From the NCBI RefSeq assembly GCF_009848505.1, contig NZ_WWDL01000026.1:1-64000 (forward strand): a stretch of DNA of 64,000 nucleotides, in the 5' to 3' direction. Position 1 is the first letter of the stretch. Each line of letters starts with the position of its first letter. This stretch comes from Muricoccus harenae. GTDB lineage: Bacteria > Pseudomonadota > Alphaproteobacteria > Acetobacterales > Acetobacteraceae. This document shows positions 11,222 to 19,188 of this stretch, in pieces. The translations under genes and the position numbers were made by a program. The notes beneath the pieces were generated by a model. The model had not been told where the DNA came from. It saw nothing but the letters and a program-made list of their open reading frames with translations, and ran no database searches.

Positions 11222-11995
11222 TCAAACGGAAAGCAACGAGGCACAGGCGGGCAGCAGCGCCGGGTCGCCCACGGCGAGCACATCGCCCGATGAATCGAGG
11301 GTCAGCGGGCGCCCGGCATGATCGGTCACGCGGCCGCCGGCGCCCTCCACCACGGGAACCAGCGCGCCCCAGTCCCAGGGCTTCATCGCGGCTTCCACCA
11401 CGATATCGACCAGCCCGAGGGCCACGAGGCCATAGGTGTAGCAATCCCCGCCCCAAGTGGTCCGGCGCGAGGCACGGCGCAGGGCCTGGAAGCCGGCATC
11501 CTGCCCAGGCGGGAACATATCGGGGCTGGTGCAGGACAGTTCGGCCTGGCCGACATCCGGGCAGGGCCGGCAGCCCACGGTACCGCCGAAGGGGCCGCGG
11601 AAGCTGGTGCGGCGGCCTTCGGCGCCGATCCAGCGCTCCCCGGTCGCCGGCTGGTCAATGATGCCCAGGACCGGGCGGCCCTTGTGCAGCAGCCCGATCA
11701 GCGTGCCGAAGATCGGCCGGCCGGTGACGAAGGCGCGGGTGCCGTCGATCGGGTCCAGCACCCAGACCCATTCGGCATCGGCGCGGTCGGAGCCGTATTC
11801 CTCCCCGATCACGCCATGGTCGGGATGGTGCCGGGCGATATGGTCGCGGATGGCGCGCTCGGCGGAGCGGTCAGCCTCGGTGACGGGGCTGGCATCACCC
11901 TTCGCCTCGACCATCAGGGCCGAACGGAAGAGAGGACGAATCGCCGCCCCAGCCAGATCCGCCGCCGCCTCGGCCGAGGCGACGAGCTTGTCCAT
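11222..11995 (-). CDS. hisN: Histidinol-phosphatase, inositol monophosphatase family (HisN)
   Basis: Mg2+-dependent phosphatase, 257 residues, of the inositol-monophosphatase superfamily. HisN members replace HisB in histidine synthesis in many alphaproteobacteria. Metal-site motifs are GEEYG near residue 64, DPIDGT near 82, and the C-terminal KPWDWGALVPVVEGAGG, where the Trp-Asp is the family's third metal site. The central WGGDCYTYGLVALG is typical of HisN rather than of true IMPases or CysQ, though activity on inositol phosphates cannot be excluded. Its ATG overlaps the stop of the cytochrome c gene (TGATG), which suggests coupled translation. Confidence 0.88.
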   Translation of the reverse strand: MDKLVASAEAAADLAGAAIRPLFRSALMVEAKGDASPVTEADRSAERAIRDHIARHHPDHGVIGEEYGSDRADAEWVWVLDPIDGTRAFVTGRPIFGTLIGLLHKGRPVLGIIDQPATGERWIGAEGRRTSFRGPFGGTVGCRPCPDVGQAELSCTSPDMFPPGQDAGFQALRRASRRTTWGGDCYTYGLVALGLVDIVVEAAMKPWDWGALVPVVEGAGGRVTDHAGRPLTLDSSGDVLAVGDPALLPACASLLSV

Positions 11996-12525
11996 CAGGG
12001 AAGTGGCTGCGGGGTTGCCGACAGGCTGCGCAGATAGGCGATCACATCCGCTCGCTGCTGCGTCTGGTTCAAGCCTGCAAACGCCATGCGGGTGCCGGGG
12101 ATGGCAGCGGCGGGGCGGTTGAGGAAGGCGTTCAGCGACTCATAGTCCCAGGTTTTGTCGTGCAACGCCTTCATGGCCGGGGAGTAGTTGAAGTCCTCCC
12201 GATGCGCATGCGGACCGCCGACGACGCCATAGAGATTCGGCCCGACCGCGTTGCGCCCGCCTTCGGTGAAGGTGTGGCAGGCCGCGCATGCGCGGCTCGC
12301 GATGGTCCGGCCGTTCTCCACATTGGCATTCGCCAGGAGCGGCCCGATCGGGTCCAGCGCCGCGGGCGCGGCCGGAGCGGCTGCAGCCACCACTTCGCCC
12401 GTCTCGATCGCGGGCTTCTCCAGACGATGCGGATGCACCACCAGCCCGCCGACCAGGCCGGCCACCATGAAGCTGATGCCAGCGGTCAGTACCGCTGCGA
12501 ACGCCTTGTTAGCTTCCAGGCTCAT
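11995..12525 (-). CDS. cycM: Membrane-anchored class I cytochrome c (CycM-like)
   Basis: 176-residue cytochrome c held in the inner membrane by an uncleaved N-terminal helix (AFAAVLTAGISFMVAGLVGGL, about residues 9-29). An Ala/Pro linker leads to the haem domain with CAACH near 75 and a Met ligand in GTRMAFAGL. Such CycM/c552-type proteins carry electrons to cytochrome c oxidases in alphaproteobacteria. ATG 12525 begins MSLEANK, the standard start of this family; the frame extends to 12681 without signal. It is divergent from kdsB, an arrangement common in this class. It may feed the oxidase encoded at 30971-34446, but that is inference. Confidence 0.9.
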   Translation of the reverse strand: MSLEANKAFAAVLTAGISFMVAGLVGGLVVHPHRLEKPAIETGEVVAAAAPAAPAALDPIGPLLANANVENGRTIASRACAACHTFTEGGRNAVGPNLYGVVGGPHAHREDFNYSPAMKALHDKTWDYESLNAFLNRPAAAIPGTRMAFAGLNQTQQRADVIAYLRSLSATPQPLP

Positions 12526-12693
12526 ACGCCCTGCCCAGTCCCGTGTTGTGCCGCATCCAAACGCCCGGCGGGCCGCGTGTTTGCGCGGCCCCGCCGTCGC
12601 GGCTAGAAGCCGGCGGACCATAATGTTCCCGGGCTTCCACGACAACCCGTGGTAGCCCGCCCCCGCAGCGGGTGCCGCCAAGAAGGGACAACC

Positions 12694-13452
12694 TTGAACC
12701 CGATCGTCCTGATTCCCGCCCGCATGGCTTCAACCCGCCTGCCAGGCAAGCCCATGGCGGACATCCACGGCCGGCCGATGATTGTCCATGTGCTGGAAGC
12801 CGCCCGCGCCGCCGGGATTGGTCCGGTCGCCGTGGCCTGCGACGCACCGGAGATCGAAGCCGCCGTGACCGCTGCCGGCGGAACCGCCGTGATGGTGGCC
12901 GAGGACCTGCCCTCCGGCACCGACCGGATCGAGCGCGCCCTGGCCATGTTGGATCCGGGCGGCATCCATGACACCGTGGTGAACCTGCAGGGCGACCTGC
13001 CGGCCATCCCCGCCGAGCTGCTCCGCGCGGTGCTCACCCCGCTGGCGGATCCGTCGGTCGACATCGCCTCGCTCGTCGCCCCGGTGGTGAGCACGGAGGA
13101 GGCTGCAGCACCGAGCGTGGTGAAATGCGCCTGCGCCTTTCCGCCCGGCGTGCAGGTTGCCCCGGCCCTCTACTTCTCCCGCCACCCCATCCCCTCAGGC
13201 GAGGGGCCGCTCTGGCACCATATCGGCCTTTACGCCTATCGTCGCGCGGCGCTGGCGCGCTTCGTGTCCCTTCCCGCCAGCCCGCTGGAGATCCGCGAGA
13301 AGCTGGAACAGCTGCGCGCGCTCGAGGCCGGGATGCGGATCGCGGTCGCCCGAGTGGACCATGCTCCCTTCGGCGTGGACACCCCCGCCGACCTTGCCCG
13401 CGCCCGTGCAGTGCTGCACCCCGGCATCGCCGCGCAAAGAGAGACCCCGTGA
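12694..13452 (+). CDS. kdsB: 3-deoxy-manno-octulosonate cytidylyltransferase (CMP-KDO synthetase)
   Basis: Activates KDO with CTP for lipopolysaccharide inner-core synthesis in the cytoplasm; 252 residues. The N-terminal nucleotide-binding motif is PARMASTRLPGKPMADI, followed by VACDAPEI, the LPSGTDRIERAL motif, NLQGDLPAI and the C-terminal HIGLYAYRRAAL and PLEIREKLEQLRALE. All are diagnostic of KdsB. The start is TTG at 12694 because it gives MNPIVLIPAR directly and is preceded by AAGAAGGGA with about 6 nt spacing; the frame extends upstream without a better start. Its TGA overlaps the GTG of pheA. Confidence 0.94.
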   Translation: MNPIVLIPARMASTRLPGKPMADIHGRPMIVHVLEAARAAGIGPVAVACDAPEIEAAVTAAGGTAVMVAEDLPSGTDRIERALAMLDPGGIHDTVVNLQGDLPAIPAELLRAVLTPLADPSVDIASLVAPVVSTEEAAAPSVVKCACAFPPGVQVAPALYFSRHPIPSGEGPLWHHIGLYAYRRAALARFVSLPASPLEIREKLEQLRALEAGMRIAVARVDHAPFGVDTPADLARARAVLHPGIAAQRETP

Positions 13453-14303
13453 CCCAGACCATCGCGTTCCAGGGCGTACCCGGCGCCTATTCCGACCTCG
13501 CCTGCCGCGCTGCTTATCCTGGCTGGACCACCCTTCCCTGCCCGTCCTTCGAAGCGGCGATGGCTGCGGTGCGGGAAGGCAGGGCCGATCTGGCGATGCT
13601 GCCCTGCGAGAACTCGCTGGCCGGCCGCGTGCCCGACATCCACCGGATGCTGCCGGATTCTGGCCTTCATGTGGTGGGGGAGCATTTCGAGCGCGTGGAA
13701 CACTGCGTCCTCGCGCCCCCGGGCGCGACGCTGGAGACGATCCGCCGCGCCCATTCACACCCGGTCGCGCTCGGCCAGGTGCTGAACCTGCTGCGCGACA
13801 TGCGCTGGCAGGCGGTGATCGAAGCCGACACCGCCGGCGCCGCGCAGCTCATCGCCCAGCGCGGGGGCGTGGAGGACGCGGCCATCGCCTCATCCCTTGC
13901 CGGAGAAATCTACGGTCTGCAGGTGCTCCGCAGGAACGTGGAGGACGAGGCGCACAACACCACCCGCTTCTACGTGATGGCGAATGAGCCGGCCCTGCCG
14001 CCGGTCACGGCCCCCGACAGCGTCACCACCTTCGTCTTCCGCGTCCGCTCCGTCCCGGCCGCGCTCTACAAGGCCCTCGGTGGCTTCGCGACCAATGGCG
14101 TGAACATGACGAAGCTCGAATCCTACATGCTGGATGGCCGCTTCACGGCGGTGCAGTTCCTCTGCGACGTGGATGGCCATCCTGACCAGCCGCCGGTCCG
14201 CCGGGCGCTGGAGGAACTGCGCTTCTTCTCACGGGAGCTGCATGTGCTCGGCTGCTACCCCGCCCACCCGTACCGGCAGGAGCAGGCCGAGGCGGCGGAG
14301 TGA
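13449..14303 (+). CDS. pheA: Prephenate dehydratase with ACT domain, GTG start
   Basis: Converts prephenate to phenylpyruvate in phenylalanine synthesis; 284 residues, monofunctional with no chorismate mutase domain. The catalytic domain starts IAFQGVPGAYSDLA, includes LPCENSLAGRV, and ends with NTTRFYVMA, where TRF is the substrate motif. The ACT domain (about 195-275) should bind Phe; its second motif is KLESYML where enteric enzymes have ESRP, a variant I recall as usual in alphaproteobacteria. The start is GTG 13449, overlapping the kdsB stop as GTGA; the longer frame from 13125 is a shadow of kdsB. Confidence 0.94.
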   Translation: MTQTIAFQGVPGAYSDLACRAAYPGWTTLPCPSFEAAMAAVREGRADLAMLPCENSLAGRVPDIHRMLPDSGLHVVGEHFERVEHCVLAPPGATLETIRRAHSHPVALGQVLNLLRDMRWQAVIEADTAGAAQLIAQRGGVEDAAIASSLAGEIYGLQVLRRNVEDEAHNTTRFYVMANEPALPPVTAPDSVTTFVFRVRSVPAALYKALGGFATNGVNMTKLESYMLDGRFTAVQFLCDVDGHPDQPPVRRALEELRFFSRELHVLGCYPAHPYRQEQAEAAE

Positions 14304-14394
14304 TTGCGGCGCCGCGATCCAGCCTTCCGCCGCGCCCGCCCATGACGTAATGAAGCTTCAATCAAGTCCGCTTGAGGGAAAGGAAACGTCCCGC

Positions 14395-15498
14395 ATGACT
14401 TCCCGCGTGAACCGCCGCGCGTTGCTCACGGCCGCGCCCGCTGCCGCCGTTCCGATTGCCCTTGCTGCCCCGGCCATTGCCCAGACCAACCCCGAGGTGC
14501 GCTGGCGCCTCACCTCCTCCTTCCCCCGCAACACGGACATCCTTTGGGGCACGGCCGAGGCCGTCGCGAGGCGCGTCGGTGAGCTGACTGAGGGCAAGTT
14601 CCGCATCCAGGCCTTCCCGGGCGGCGAGATCGCGCCCCCGCTGTCGGCCCTGGACGCCGTGCAGTCGGGCAGCGTCGAATGCGCCCACACCGCCTCCTAC
14701 TACTACATCGGCAAGGACCCGACGCTGGCCTTCTTCACGGCCGTGCCCTTCGGCCTGAACGCCCGACAGAACACTGCCTGGCTTCGCTTCGGCGGCGGGC
14801 AGGAGCTGATGAATGAGATGATGCGCGAGTACAACGCGATCGCCTTCCCCTGCGGCGATACGGGCGCGCAGATGGGCGGCTGGTTCCGTCGCGAGATCCG
14901 CACCGTGGACGACGTGAAGGGGCTGAAGTTCCGCATCACCGGCCTCGCCGGCCAGGTCTTCGCCAAGATGGGCGCCACCCCCTCAGTGACGCCGGCCGCC
15001 GACATCTACTCCTCGCTGGAGCGCGGCACGATCGACGCCGCCGAATTCGTCGGCCCGCATGACGATGAGAAGCTCGGCTTCGCCCGTGTCGCGCCGAACT
15101 ACTACGCCCCGGGCTTCTGGGAGCCGGGCGCGCGGCTGCACTTCATTGCCAACCAGCGTGCCTATGATGCCCTGCCGCCCCAGTACAAGGCCGCGATCGC
15201 CGCCGCGACCGCCGAGGCGGATATCGAGATGCTGGCGAAGTACGACATTGCGAATCCGCAGGCGCTGCGCCGGCTCGTTGCCTCCGGCGCCCAGCTCCGC
15301 TTCTGGTCCCGCCCGATTCTCGAGGCCGCCTGGCGCGCGACCAACGAGGTGATGGATGAGTTCGCCAGCAAGAACGAGCGCTTCAAGAAAGTAATGGAGA
15401 GCCAGCGCCGCTATCGTGACGAGGTTTACACCTGGCACCGCGTGAGCGAGAATTCATTCGACAACTTCGCCTTCACCGCCTCGCAGACGGTGCGCTGA
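14395..15498 (+). CDS. TRAP transporter substrate-binding protein, TakP-like
   Basis: Periplasmic DctP-family binding protein of 367 residues with signal peptide MTSRVNRRALLTAAPAAAVP ending near AIAQ; the paired Arg hints at Tat export. It carries FRITGLAGQVFAKMGATPS, SLERGTIDAAEFVGPHDDEKLGF and YYAPGFWEPG, the pattern of TakP-type proteins known to bind 2-oxo acids; the ligand here is inferred. Start ATG 14395 follows GGGAAAGGAA; the frame extends back to 14134 only over pheA. The DctQ and DctM membrane subunits are not encoded nearby, so the partner permease must be elsewhere. Confidence 0.9.
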   Translation: MTSRVNRRALLTAAPAAAVPIALAAPAIAQTNPEVRWRLTSSFPRNTDILWGTAEAVARRVGELTEGKFRIQAFPGGEIAPPLSALDAVQSGSVECAHTASYYYIGKDPTLAFFTAVPFGLNARQNTAWLRFGGGQELMNEMMREYNAIAFPCGDTGAQMGGWFRREIRTVDDVKGLKFRITGLAGQVFAKMGATPSVTPAADIYSSLERGTIDAAEFVGPHDDEKLGFARVAPNYYAPGFWEPGARLHFIANQRAYDALPPQYKAAIAAATAEADIEMLAKYDIANPQALRRLVASGAQLRFWSRPILEAAWRATNEVMDEFASKNERFKKVMESQRRYRDEVYTWHRVSENSFDNFAFTASQTVR

Positions 15499-15517
15499 AC
15501 CGTTTCAGGGCGTAAAG

Positions 15518-15551
15518 GAAGGGGGCGGGACCGGGGGGTTCCGCTCCCTTC
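15518..15551 (+). terminator. Possible terminator after TRAP binding protein
   Basis: GAAGGGGGCGG pairs with CCGCTCCCTTC (one G-T pair) around a 12-nt loop, 20 nt after the stop codon. The tail is only TCGATTCT, so termination may be inefficient or factor-assisted. It separates the binding protein from uppP. Confidence 0.4.
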
Positions 15552-15571
15552 TCGATTCTGCGACGGATCTC

Positions 15572-16378
15572 ATGGACATTCTCGGTTTGCTGTCCGCCCT
15601 GCTGATGGGCGTGGTGGAGGGGCTGACCGAATTTCTGCCCATCTCCTCAACCGGGCACCTTATTCTCCTGGGCGAACTGATCGGCTTCAGGGGACCGCCG
15701 GGGAAGGTCTTCGAGATCGCCATCCAGCTCGGCGCCATCCTGGCCGTGGTGGTGACCTATTGGGGCGACCTATGGCGGATTGCTCTCGGTATGTGGCGGC
15801 CGCAGACGGTGGAGCGATACACCGCCACCAACATTCTCCTGGCCTTCCTGCCAGCCCTGGTCATCGGGGCCTTGTTGCACGGGCCAATAACCACCCTGCT
15901 GTTCAACCCCTGGGTAGTGGCCGTTGCCCTGGTGCTCGGCGGCGTCGCGATCATCCTGATCGAGCGGAAGCGGCCTGCCCCGAGCATCCAGTCTGTGCCC
16001 GAAATCGGGCCCTTCGCAGCCTTCCTGATCGGCTTCGGCCAGGTGCTGGCCATGATCCCCGGCACCAGCCGGTCGGGCGCTACCATCATCGCGGCCCTTC
16101 TGCTGGGCGTCGAACGCCGCGCGGCCGCCGAATTCTCTTTCCTCCTCGCCATCCCCACCATGCTGGCGGCGACCGTCTACAGCCTCTGGAAGGCGCGAGC
16201 CGACCTGGATCTCTCCGGGCTGGGACAGATCGCGATCGGCTTCGTGGCCGCCTTCGTGGTCGCGCTGGTCGTTGTGCGGGTGGTGCTAGCCTCCATCTCA
16301 AAAATCGGGTTCTCGCCCTTTGGATGGTACAGGATTGCCCTTGGCGGGATCATTCTCGTCTGGCTGGCATTGCGCTAG
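15572..16378 (+). CDS. uppP: Undecaprenyl-diphosphatase (bacitracin resistance, BacA family)
   Basis: Integral membrane phosphatase that recycles undecaprenyl pyrophosphate to the carrier lipid for peptidoglycan and polysaccharide synthesis; 268 residues, normal for the family. The two active-site motifs are intact: EGLTEFLPISSTGHL at about residues 17-31, with the catalytic Glu and the SSTGH stretch, and PGTSRSGAT near 164-172 with the catalytic Arg. About eight hydrophobic helices follow the UppP topology. The first ATG is chosen, directly upstream of the first helix MDILGLLSALLMG. It likely has its own transcript after the hairpin at 15518. Confidence 0.95.
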   Translation: MDILGLLSALLMGVVEGLTEFLPISSTGHLILLGELIGFRGPPGKVFEIAIQLGAILAVVVTYWGDLWRIALGMWRPQTVERYTATNILLAFLPALVIGALLHGPITTLLFNPWVVAVALVLGGVAIILIERKRPAPSIQSVPEIGPFAAFLIGFGQVLAMIPGTSRSGATIIAALLLGVERRAAAEFSFLLAIPTMLAATVYSLWKARADLDLSGLGQIAIGFVAAFVVALVVVRVVLASISKIGFSPFGWYRIALGGIILVWLALR

Positions 16379-16455
16379 CATCGTTGCTAGGGTGAGCGCG
16401 GCGAGGCTTCCGTAGGGCGGGCCAATACGGGCGCCGCGGAAGAGGAGAGGGCTGA

Positions 16456-17019
16456 ATGCTGGGTTCGCGGATGCGCCTGGGGCTGTTGGGCGCGGGTCTG
16501 GCTGGATTGCTGGTCCTGCCAGCTGCGGCGCAGGGCTGGCCCGGAGAATCTGGCCCCACCGGCGACCAGCTGGGCCTGACGATTCGTCAGTTTGAGCGGC
16601 TTCGGCCCCCGCCCATCGAAACCGGCATGGGTGAGCGCGCGGTGCCGGACCTCACTGCTTTCGATCTTCCGATTGGTTCGGTCGAAGTCGGGCTGCCCAT
16701 GATCGGTGCGCCACCCCCGATGGTGAACCGCACGCCGCCGCGCCGCGCCGCGCGGCGTGACGCCCGGCGCCGCAGCCAGGGCAACGTGACCGCTGTCCGC
16801 AGTTCCGAAGGGCAAGGCTACGCCGAGACGCGTACCCAGGAGGAAAGCCGGATCGATCGGCTGGAGCGTGAGCTGGCGGCGCGCGGACGGCAGATCGCGC
16901 AGCTGCAGCAGCAGGTCGACCAGGAAAGGCAGCGAGCCTCGGAGCCGCGCAGCGCCGCGGCCCGTTCCGCCGGCAGCCTGTTCAGCATCAACCCGGCGGC
17001 CACGGTGACGCCGCGCTGA
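16456..17019 (+). CDS. Secreted protein with C-terminal coiled coil, unknown
   Basis: 187 residues with no recognised family. An N-terminal signal peptide (RLGLLGAGLAGLLVLPAAAQ, cleavage near residue 26) is followed by a Pro-rich, low-complexity middle. Residues about 130-160 form a short heptad-like coiled coil (RIDRLERELAARGRQIAQLQ) and the tail is disordered. The start ATG 16456 follows a strong AGAGGAGAGGG; ATG 16471 is an alternative. It sits behind uppP and converges on the CoA-transferase genes. It may be an envelope structural or scaffolding protein, but nothing in the sequence fixes a role. Confidence 0.7.
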   Translation: MLGSRMRLGLLGAGLAGLLVLPAAAQGWPGESGPTGDQLGLTIRQFERLRPPPIETGMGERAVPDLTAFDLPIGSVEVGLPMIGAPPPMVNRTPPRRAARRDARRRSQGNVTAVRSSEGQGYAETRTQEESRIDRLERELAARGRQIAQLQQQVDQERQRASEPRSAAARSAGSLFSINPAATVTPR

Positions 17020-17052
17020 AACCCGGGCCAGCGCCAGGAAGCACCCTTTTGC

Positions 17053-17076
17053 GGGGCGCCGCGATGGCGACGCCCC
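17053..17076. terminator. Hairpin between convergent genes
   Basis: GGGGCG and CGCCCC flank an inner CGC/GCG pair, giving a nine-pair stem with one mismatch in the 67-nt gap between the coiled-coil protein (+) and scoB (-). Neither side has a good T-run, so it may be a weak bidirectional terminator. Confidence 0.3.
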
Positions 17077-17086
17077 TTCGGCCGGT

Positions 17087-17734
17087 TCAGGCGGCCTGCA
17101 GCGCCACCTCGTAATCGGCCTCGGTCTTGGCCCGCATCTCTTCCTCGGTAACGCCCGGGGCCAGTTCGATCAGCCGCATCCGACCTGCGACCTTGTCGAT
17201 CTCCATCACGCCGAGATCGGTCACTACCAGATCGACCACGCCCTGCCCGGTCAGCGGCAGGTTGCAGGACTTCAGCAGCTTCGGCTTGCCGCCTGCAGTG
17301 TGCTCCATCAGCACGACCACACGCTTTACCCCGGCCACCAGGTCCATGGCGCCGCCCATGCCCTTCACCATCTTGCCTGGGATCATCCAGTTGGCGAGAT
17401 CGCCGTTCTGGGCCACCTGCAGGGCGCCGAGGATGGACAGGTCGATATGCCCGCCGCGGATCATGGCGAAGCTGTCGGCCGAGGAGAAATAGCTCGTCGT
17501 CGGCAACTCGGAGACGGTCTGCTTGCCGGCATTGATCAGGTCCGCATCCTCCTCCCCCTCATAGGGGAAGGGACCGATGCCGAGCATCCCGTTCTCGCTC
17601 TGCAGCTGGACGGAGACTCCCTCCGGGATGTGGTTGGCGACCAGGGTCGGGATGCCGATCCCCAGGTTCACATAGAATCCATCCTCCAGCTCGCGGGCGG
17701 CGCGGGCGGCCATTTCGTCGCGGGTCCAGGCCAT
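17087..17734 (-). CDS. scoB: 3-oxoacid CoA-transferase, subunit B
   Basis: Small subunit of a heterodimeric class I CoA-transferase, 215 residues, the family length. Substrate is probably succinyl-CoA plus acetoacetate (ketone body use), though related beta-ketoadipate enzymes look similar. It carries the catalytic glutamate motif SENGMLG near residue 54, [12 protein letters not shown] near the N-terminus, and [20 protein letters not shown] and GVMEIDK in the C-terminal half. ATG 17734 follows subunit A by 19 nt on the same strand, so the pair forms an operon. Confidence 0.93.
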   Translation of the reverse strand: MAWTRDEMAARAARELEDGFYVNLGIGIPTLVANHIPEGVSVQLQSENGMLGIGPFPYEGEEDADLINAGKQTVSELPTTSYFSSADSFAMIRGGHIDLSILGALQVAQNGDLANWMIPGKMVKGMGGAMDLVAGVKRVVVLMEHTAGGKPKLLKSCNLPLTGQGVVDLVVTDLGVMEIDKVAGRMRLIELAPGVTEEEMRAKTEADYEVALQAA

Positions 17735-17753
17735 GGGGCGCGTTCCTCTCGGC

Positions 17754-18509
17754 TCAGCGGGCAGGAAGGGGGTCGGTGCCGGCGGCGGCCGGGGTGGCAG
17801 GCTCGGCGCGCTTGCGGGTCGTGCGCTGCTCGATCCGCTTGTCCGTGCCCGGCGGCACGACGATCATGCGCTTGGTGAAGATGCCGGGGGTGTGGATCTG
17901 GTCCGGGTCCAACTCGCCCTGGCCGACCATCTCCTCCACTTCCACCACGGTGACACGGGCGGCGGTGGCCATCACCGGATTGAAGTTCCGTGCCGTCTTG
18001 CGGAAGACGAGGTTGCCCTCCGGATCGGCCTTCCAGGCATGGATGATGGCGAGATCCGCCACGATCCCGCGCTCCATCACATAGGTGGCGCCGTCGAACT
18101 CCTGGGTCGGCTTGCCCTCGGCCACGGCGGTGCCCACGCCGGTGCGGGTGAAGAAGGCCGGGATGCCGGCGCCGCCGGCACGTATGCGCTCGGCCAGGGT
18201 GCCCTGGGGGTTAAACTCGATCTCCAGCTCCCCGGCCAGGTACTGGCGGGCGAACTCGGCGTTCTCGCCCACATAGGAGGCGATCATCTTTCGAATCTGG
18301 CGGGTCTTGAGCAGCAGGCCCAGCCCGGCATCGTCCACGCCGGCATTGTTCGAGACGAAGGTGAGATCCTTCACGCCGCTGTCGCGGATCGCCTCGATCA
18401 GCAGGGTCGGGATGCCGCAGAGGCCGAAGCCACCAGAGTGAATGAGCATCCCGTCGCGCAGCAGCCCGTCAAGCGCCGCCTTCGCATCCGGGTAGAGTTT
18501 CCTGCTCAT
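17754..18509 (-). CDS. scoA: 3-oxoacid CoA-transferase, subunit A
   Basis: Large subunit partner of ScoB; 251 residues. The N-terminal segment [20 protein letters not shown] is the CoA-binding glycine-rich motif of class I CoA-transferases, followed by [17 protein letters not shown] and, later, [18 protein letters not shown] and [18 protein letters not shown], all characteristic. ATG 18509 (MSRKLYPDA) is chosen; the frame continues upstream to 18632 but that part has no similarity and reaches towards the tRNA promoter. Divergent from tRNA-Ala. Confidence 0.92.
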   Translation of the reverse strand: MSRKLYPDAKAALDGLLRDGMLIHSGGFGLCGIPTLLIEAIRDSGVKDLTFVSNNAGVDDAGLGLLLKTRQIRKMIASYVGENAEFARQYLAGELEIEFNPQGTLAERIRAGGAGIPAFFTRTGVGTAVAEGKPTQEFDGATYVMERGIVADLAIIHAWKADPEGNLVFRKTARNFNPVMATAARVTVVEVEEMVGQGELDPDQIHTPGIFTKRMIVVPPGTDKRIEQRTTRKRAEPATPAAAGTDPLPAR

Positions 18510-18596
18510 TCGGCGACGTCCTCCAGCCTCTCTGTGGCGGAAGGCTAGCCCTCCCTCGCCATGGTCGGAAGGGGCAAGAAAGCGCCAAAGGGGGGA

Positions 18597-18625
18597 TTGC
18601 CTGCCCCGATGGCTGGGGCTATATC
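18597..18625 (+). promoter_or_regulatory. Sigma-70-type promoter of tRNA-Ala
   Basis: TTGCCT (18597-18602), a spacer of exactly 17 nt and TATATC (18620-18625) place the predicted transcription start about 8-10 nt before the mature tRNA 5' end at 18641. This is the clearest promoter in the window. Confidence 0.6.
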
Positions 18626-18640
18626 GCCGCACCCGAGTGG

Positions 18641-18716
<76 letters not shown>

Positions 18717-18728
18717 GTTTGACGGGAT

Positions 18729-18767
18729 GAGCGGGGCGCCTGGGAACGGGCGCCCCGCTCTCTTTTT
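18729..18767 (+). terminator. Rho-independent terminator of tRNA-Ala
   Basis: A perfect 12-bp stem (GAGCGGGGCGCC with GGCGCCCCGCTC) encloses an 8-nt loop and is followed by TCTTTTT. It begins 12 nt after the tRNA. Textbook intrinsic terminator. Confidence 0.87.
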
Positions 18768-18784
18768 GGTCCCTCGCCAAGTGA

Positions 18785-19150
18785 TCAGCCGACGCCGACG
18801 ATCCTCCAGGCGTATTCCCGCCCGTCCGGCTCGGCGATCGTCACATTTTCCCCTGGTCGGCAGGGAACGTTGCTGCGGATCAGGGCCTGGATCGGTGCAT
18901 CCACTGGGCTGTCGTCCCGGCGGAAGAAGCGCAACGCCCAGCCTGTATCGGGATCGAAGAGCACGTCTCCATCCATCAGCCCCTGGCCCGGCCAGAAGCG
19001 CCGGGCGAGCCAGCTGGCCTTATCCGCCTGCCAGGCTCCGGGATCCGGAAAACCCTGCGGGTCGAGCGTCATCTGGAACTCGTAGCGATATTCGGGACTG
19101 CCCTCGGGGAGGCCCGTTCCGCCGCTCGGCGAAAGAACGACGAGCGGCAT
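18785..19150 (-). CDS. Small soluble protein, unknown
   Basis: 121 residues, no signal peptide, membrane segment or recognised motif. It is rich in Trp and aromatic residues and has a compact mixed composition (YRYEFQMTLDPQGFPDPGAW, LFDPDTGWALRFFRRDDSP, EYAWRIVGVG), consistent with a small beta-rich fold. ATG 19150 is the only plausible start. It is encoded 38 nt downstream of kup on the same strand and ends 17 nt before the tRNA terminator. Coding status is supported by the lack of competing frames and by codon bias like its neighbours; function is unknown. Confidence 0.6.
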   Translation of the reverse strand: MPLVVLSPSGGTGLPEGSPEYRYEFQMTLDPQGFPDPGAWQADKASWLARRFWPGQGLMDGDVLFDPDTGWALRFFRRDDSPVDAPIQALIRSNVPCRPGENVTIAEPDGREYAWRIVGVG

Positions 19151-19188
19151 GGTGGCAACCTCCAGGAACAGAAGCAGGCCGCAGCCCG

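Noticed and set aside
13449-14303. PheA ACT-domain variant (ESYM for ESRP) as novelty
   Set aside because: As I recall, alphaproteobacterial prephenate dehydratases usually have this form, so it is not noteworthy.
12525-14303. cycM/kdsB/pheA arrangement as unusual
   Set aside because: This neighbourhood is common in alphaproteobacteria as far as I know; kept only as taxonomic evidence.
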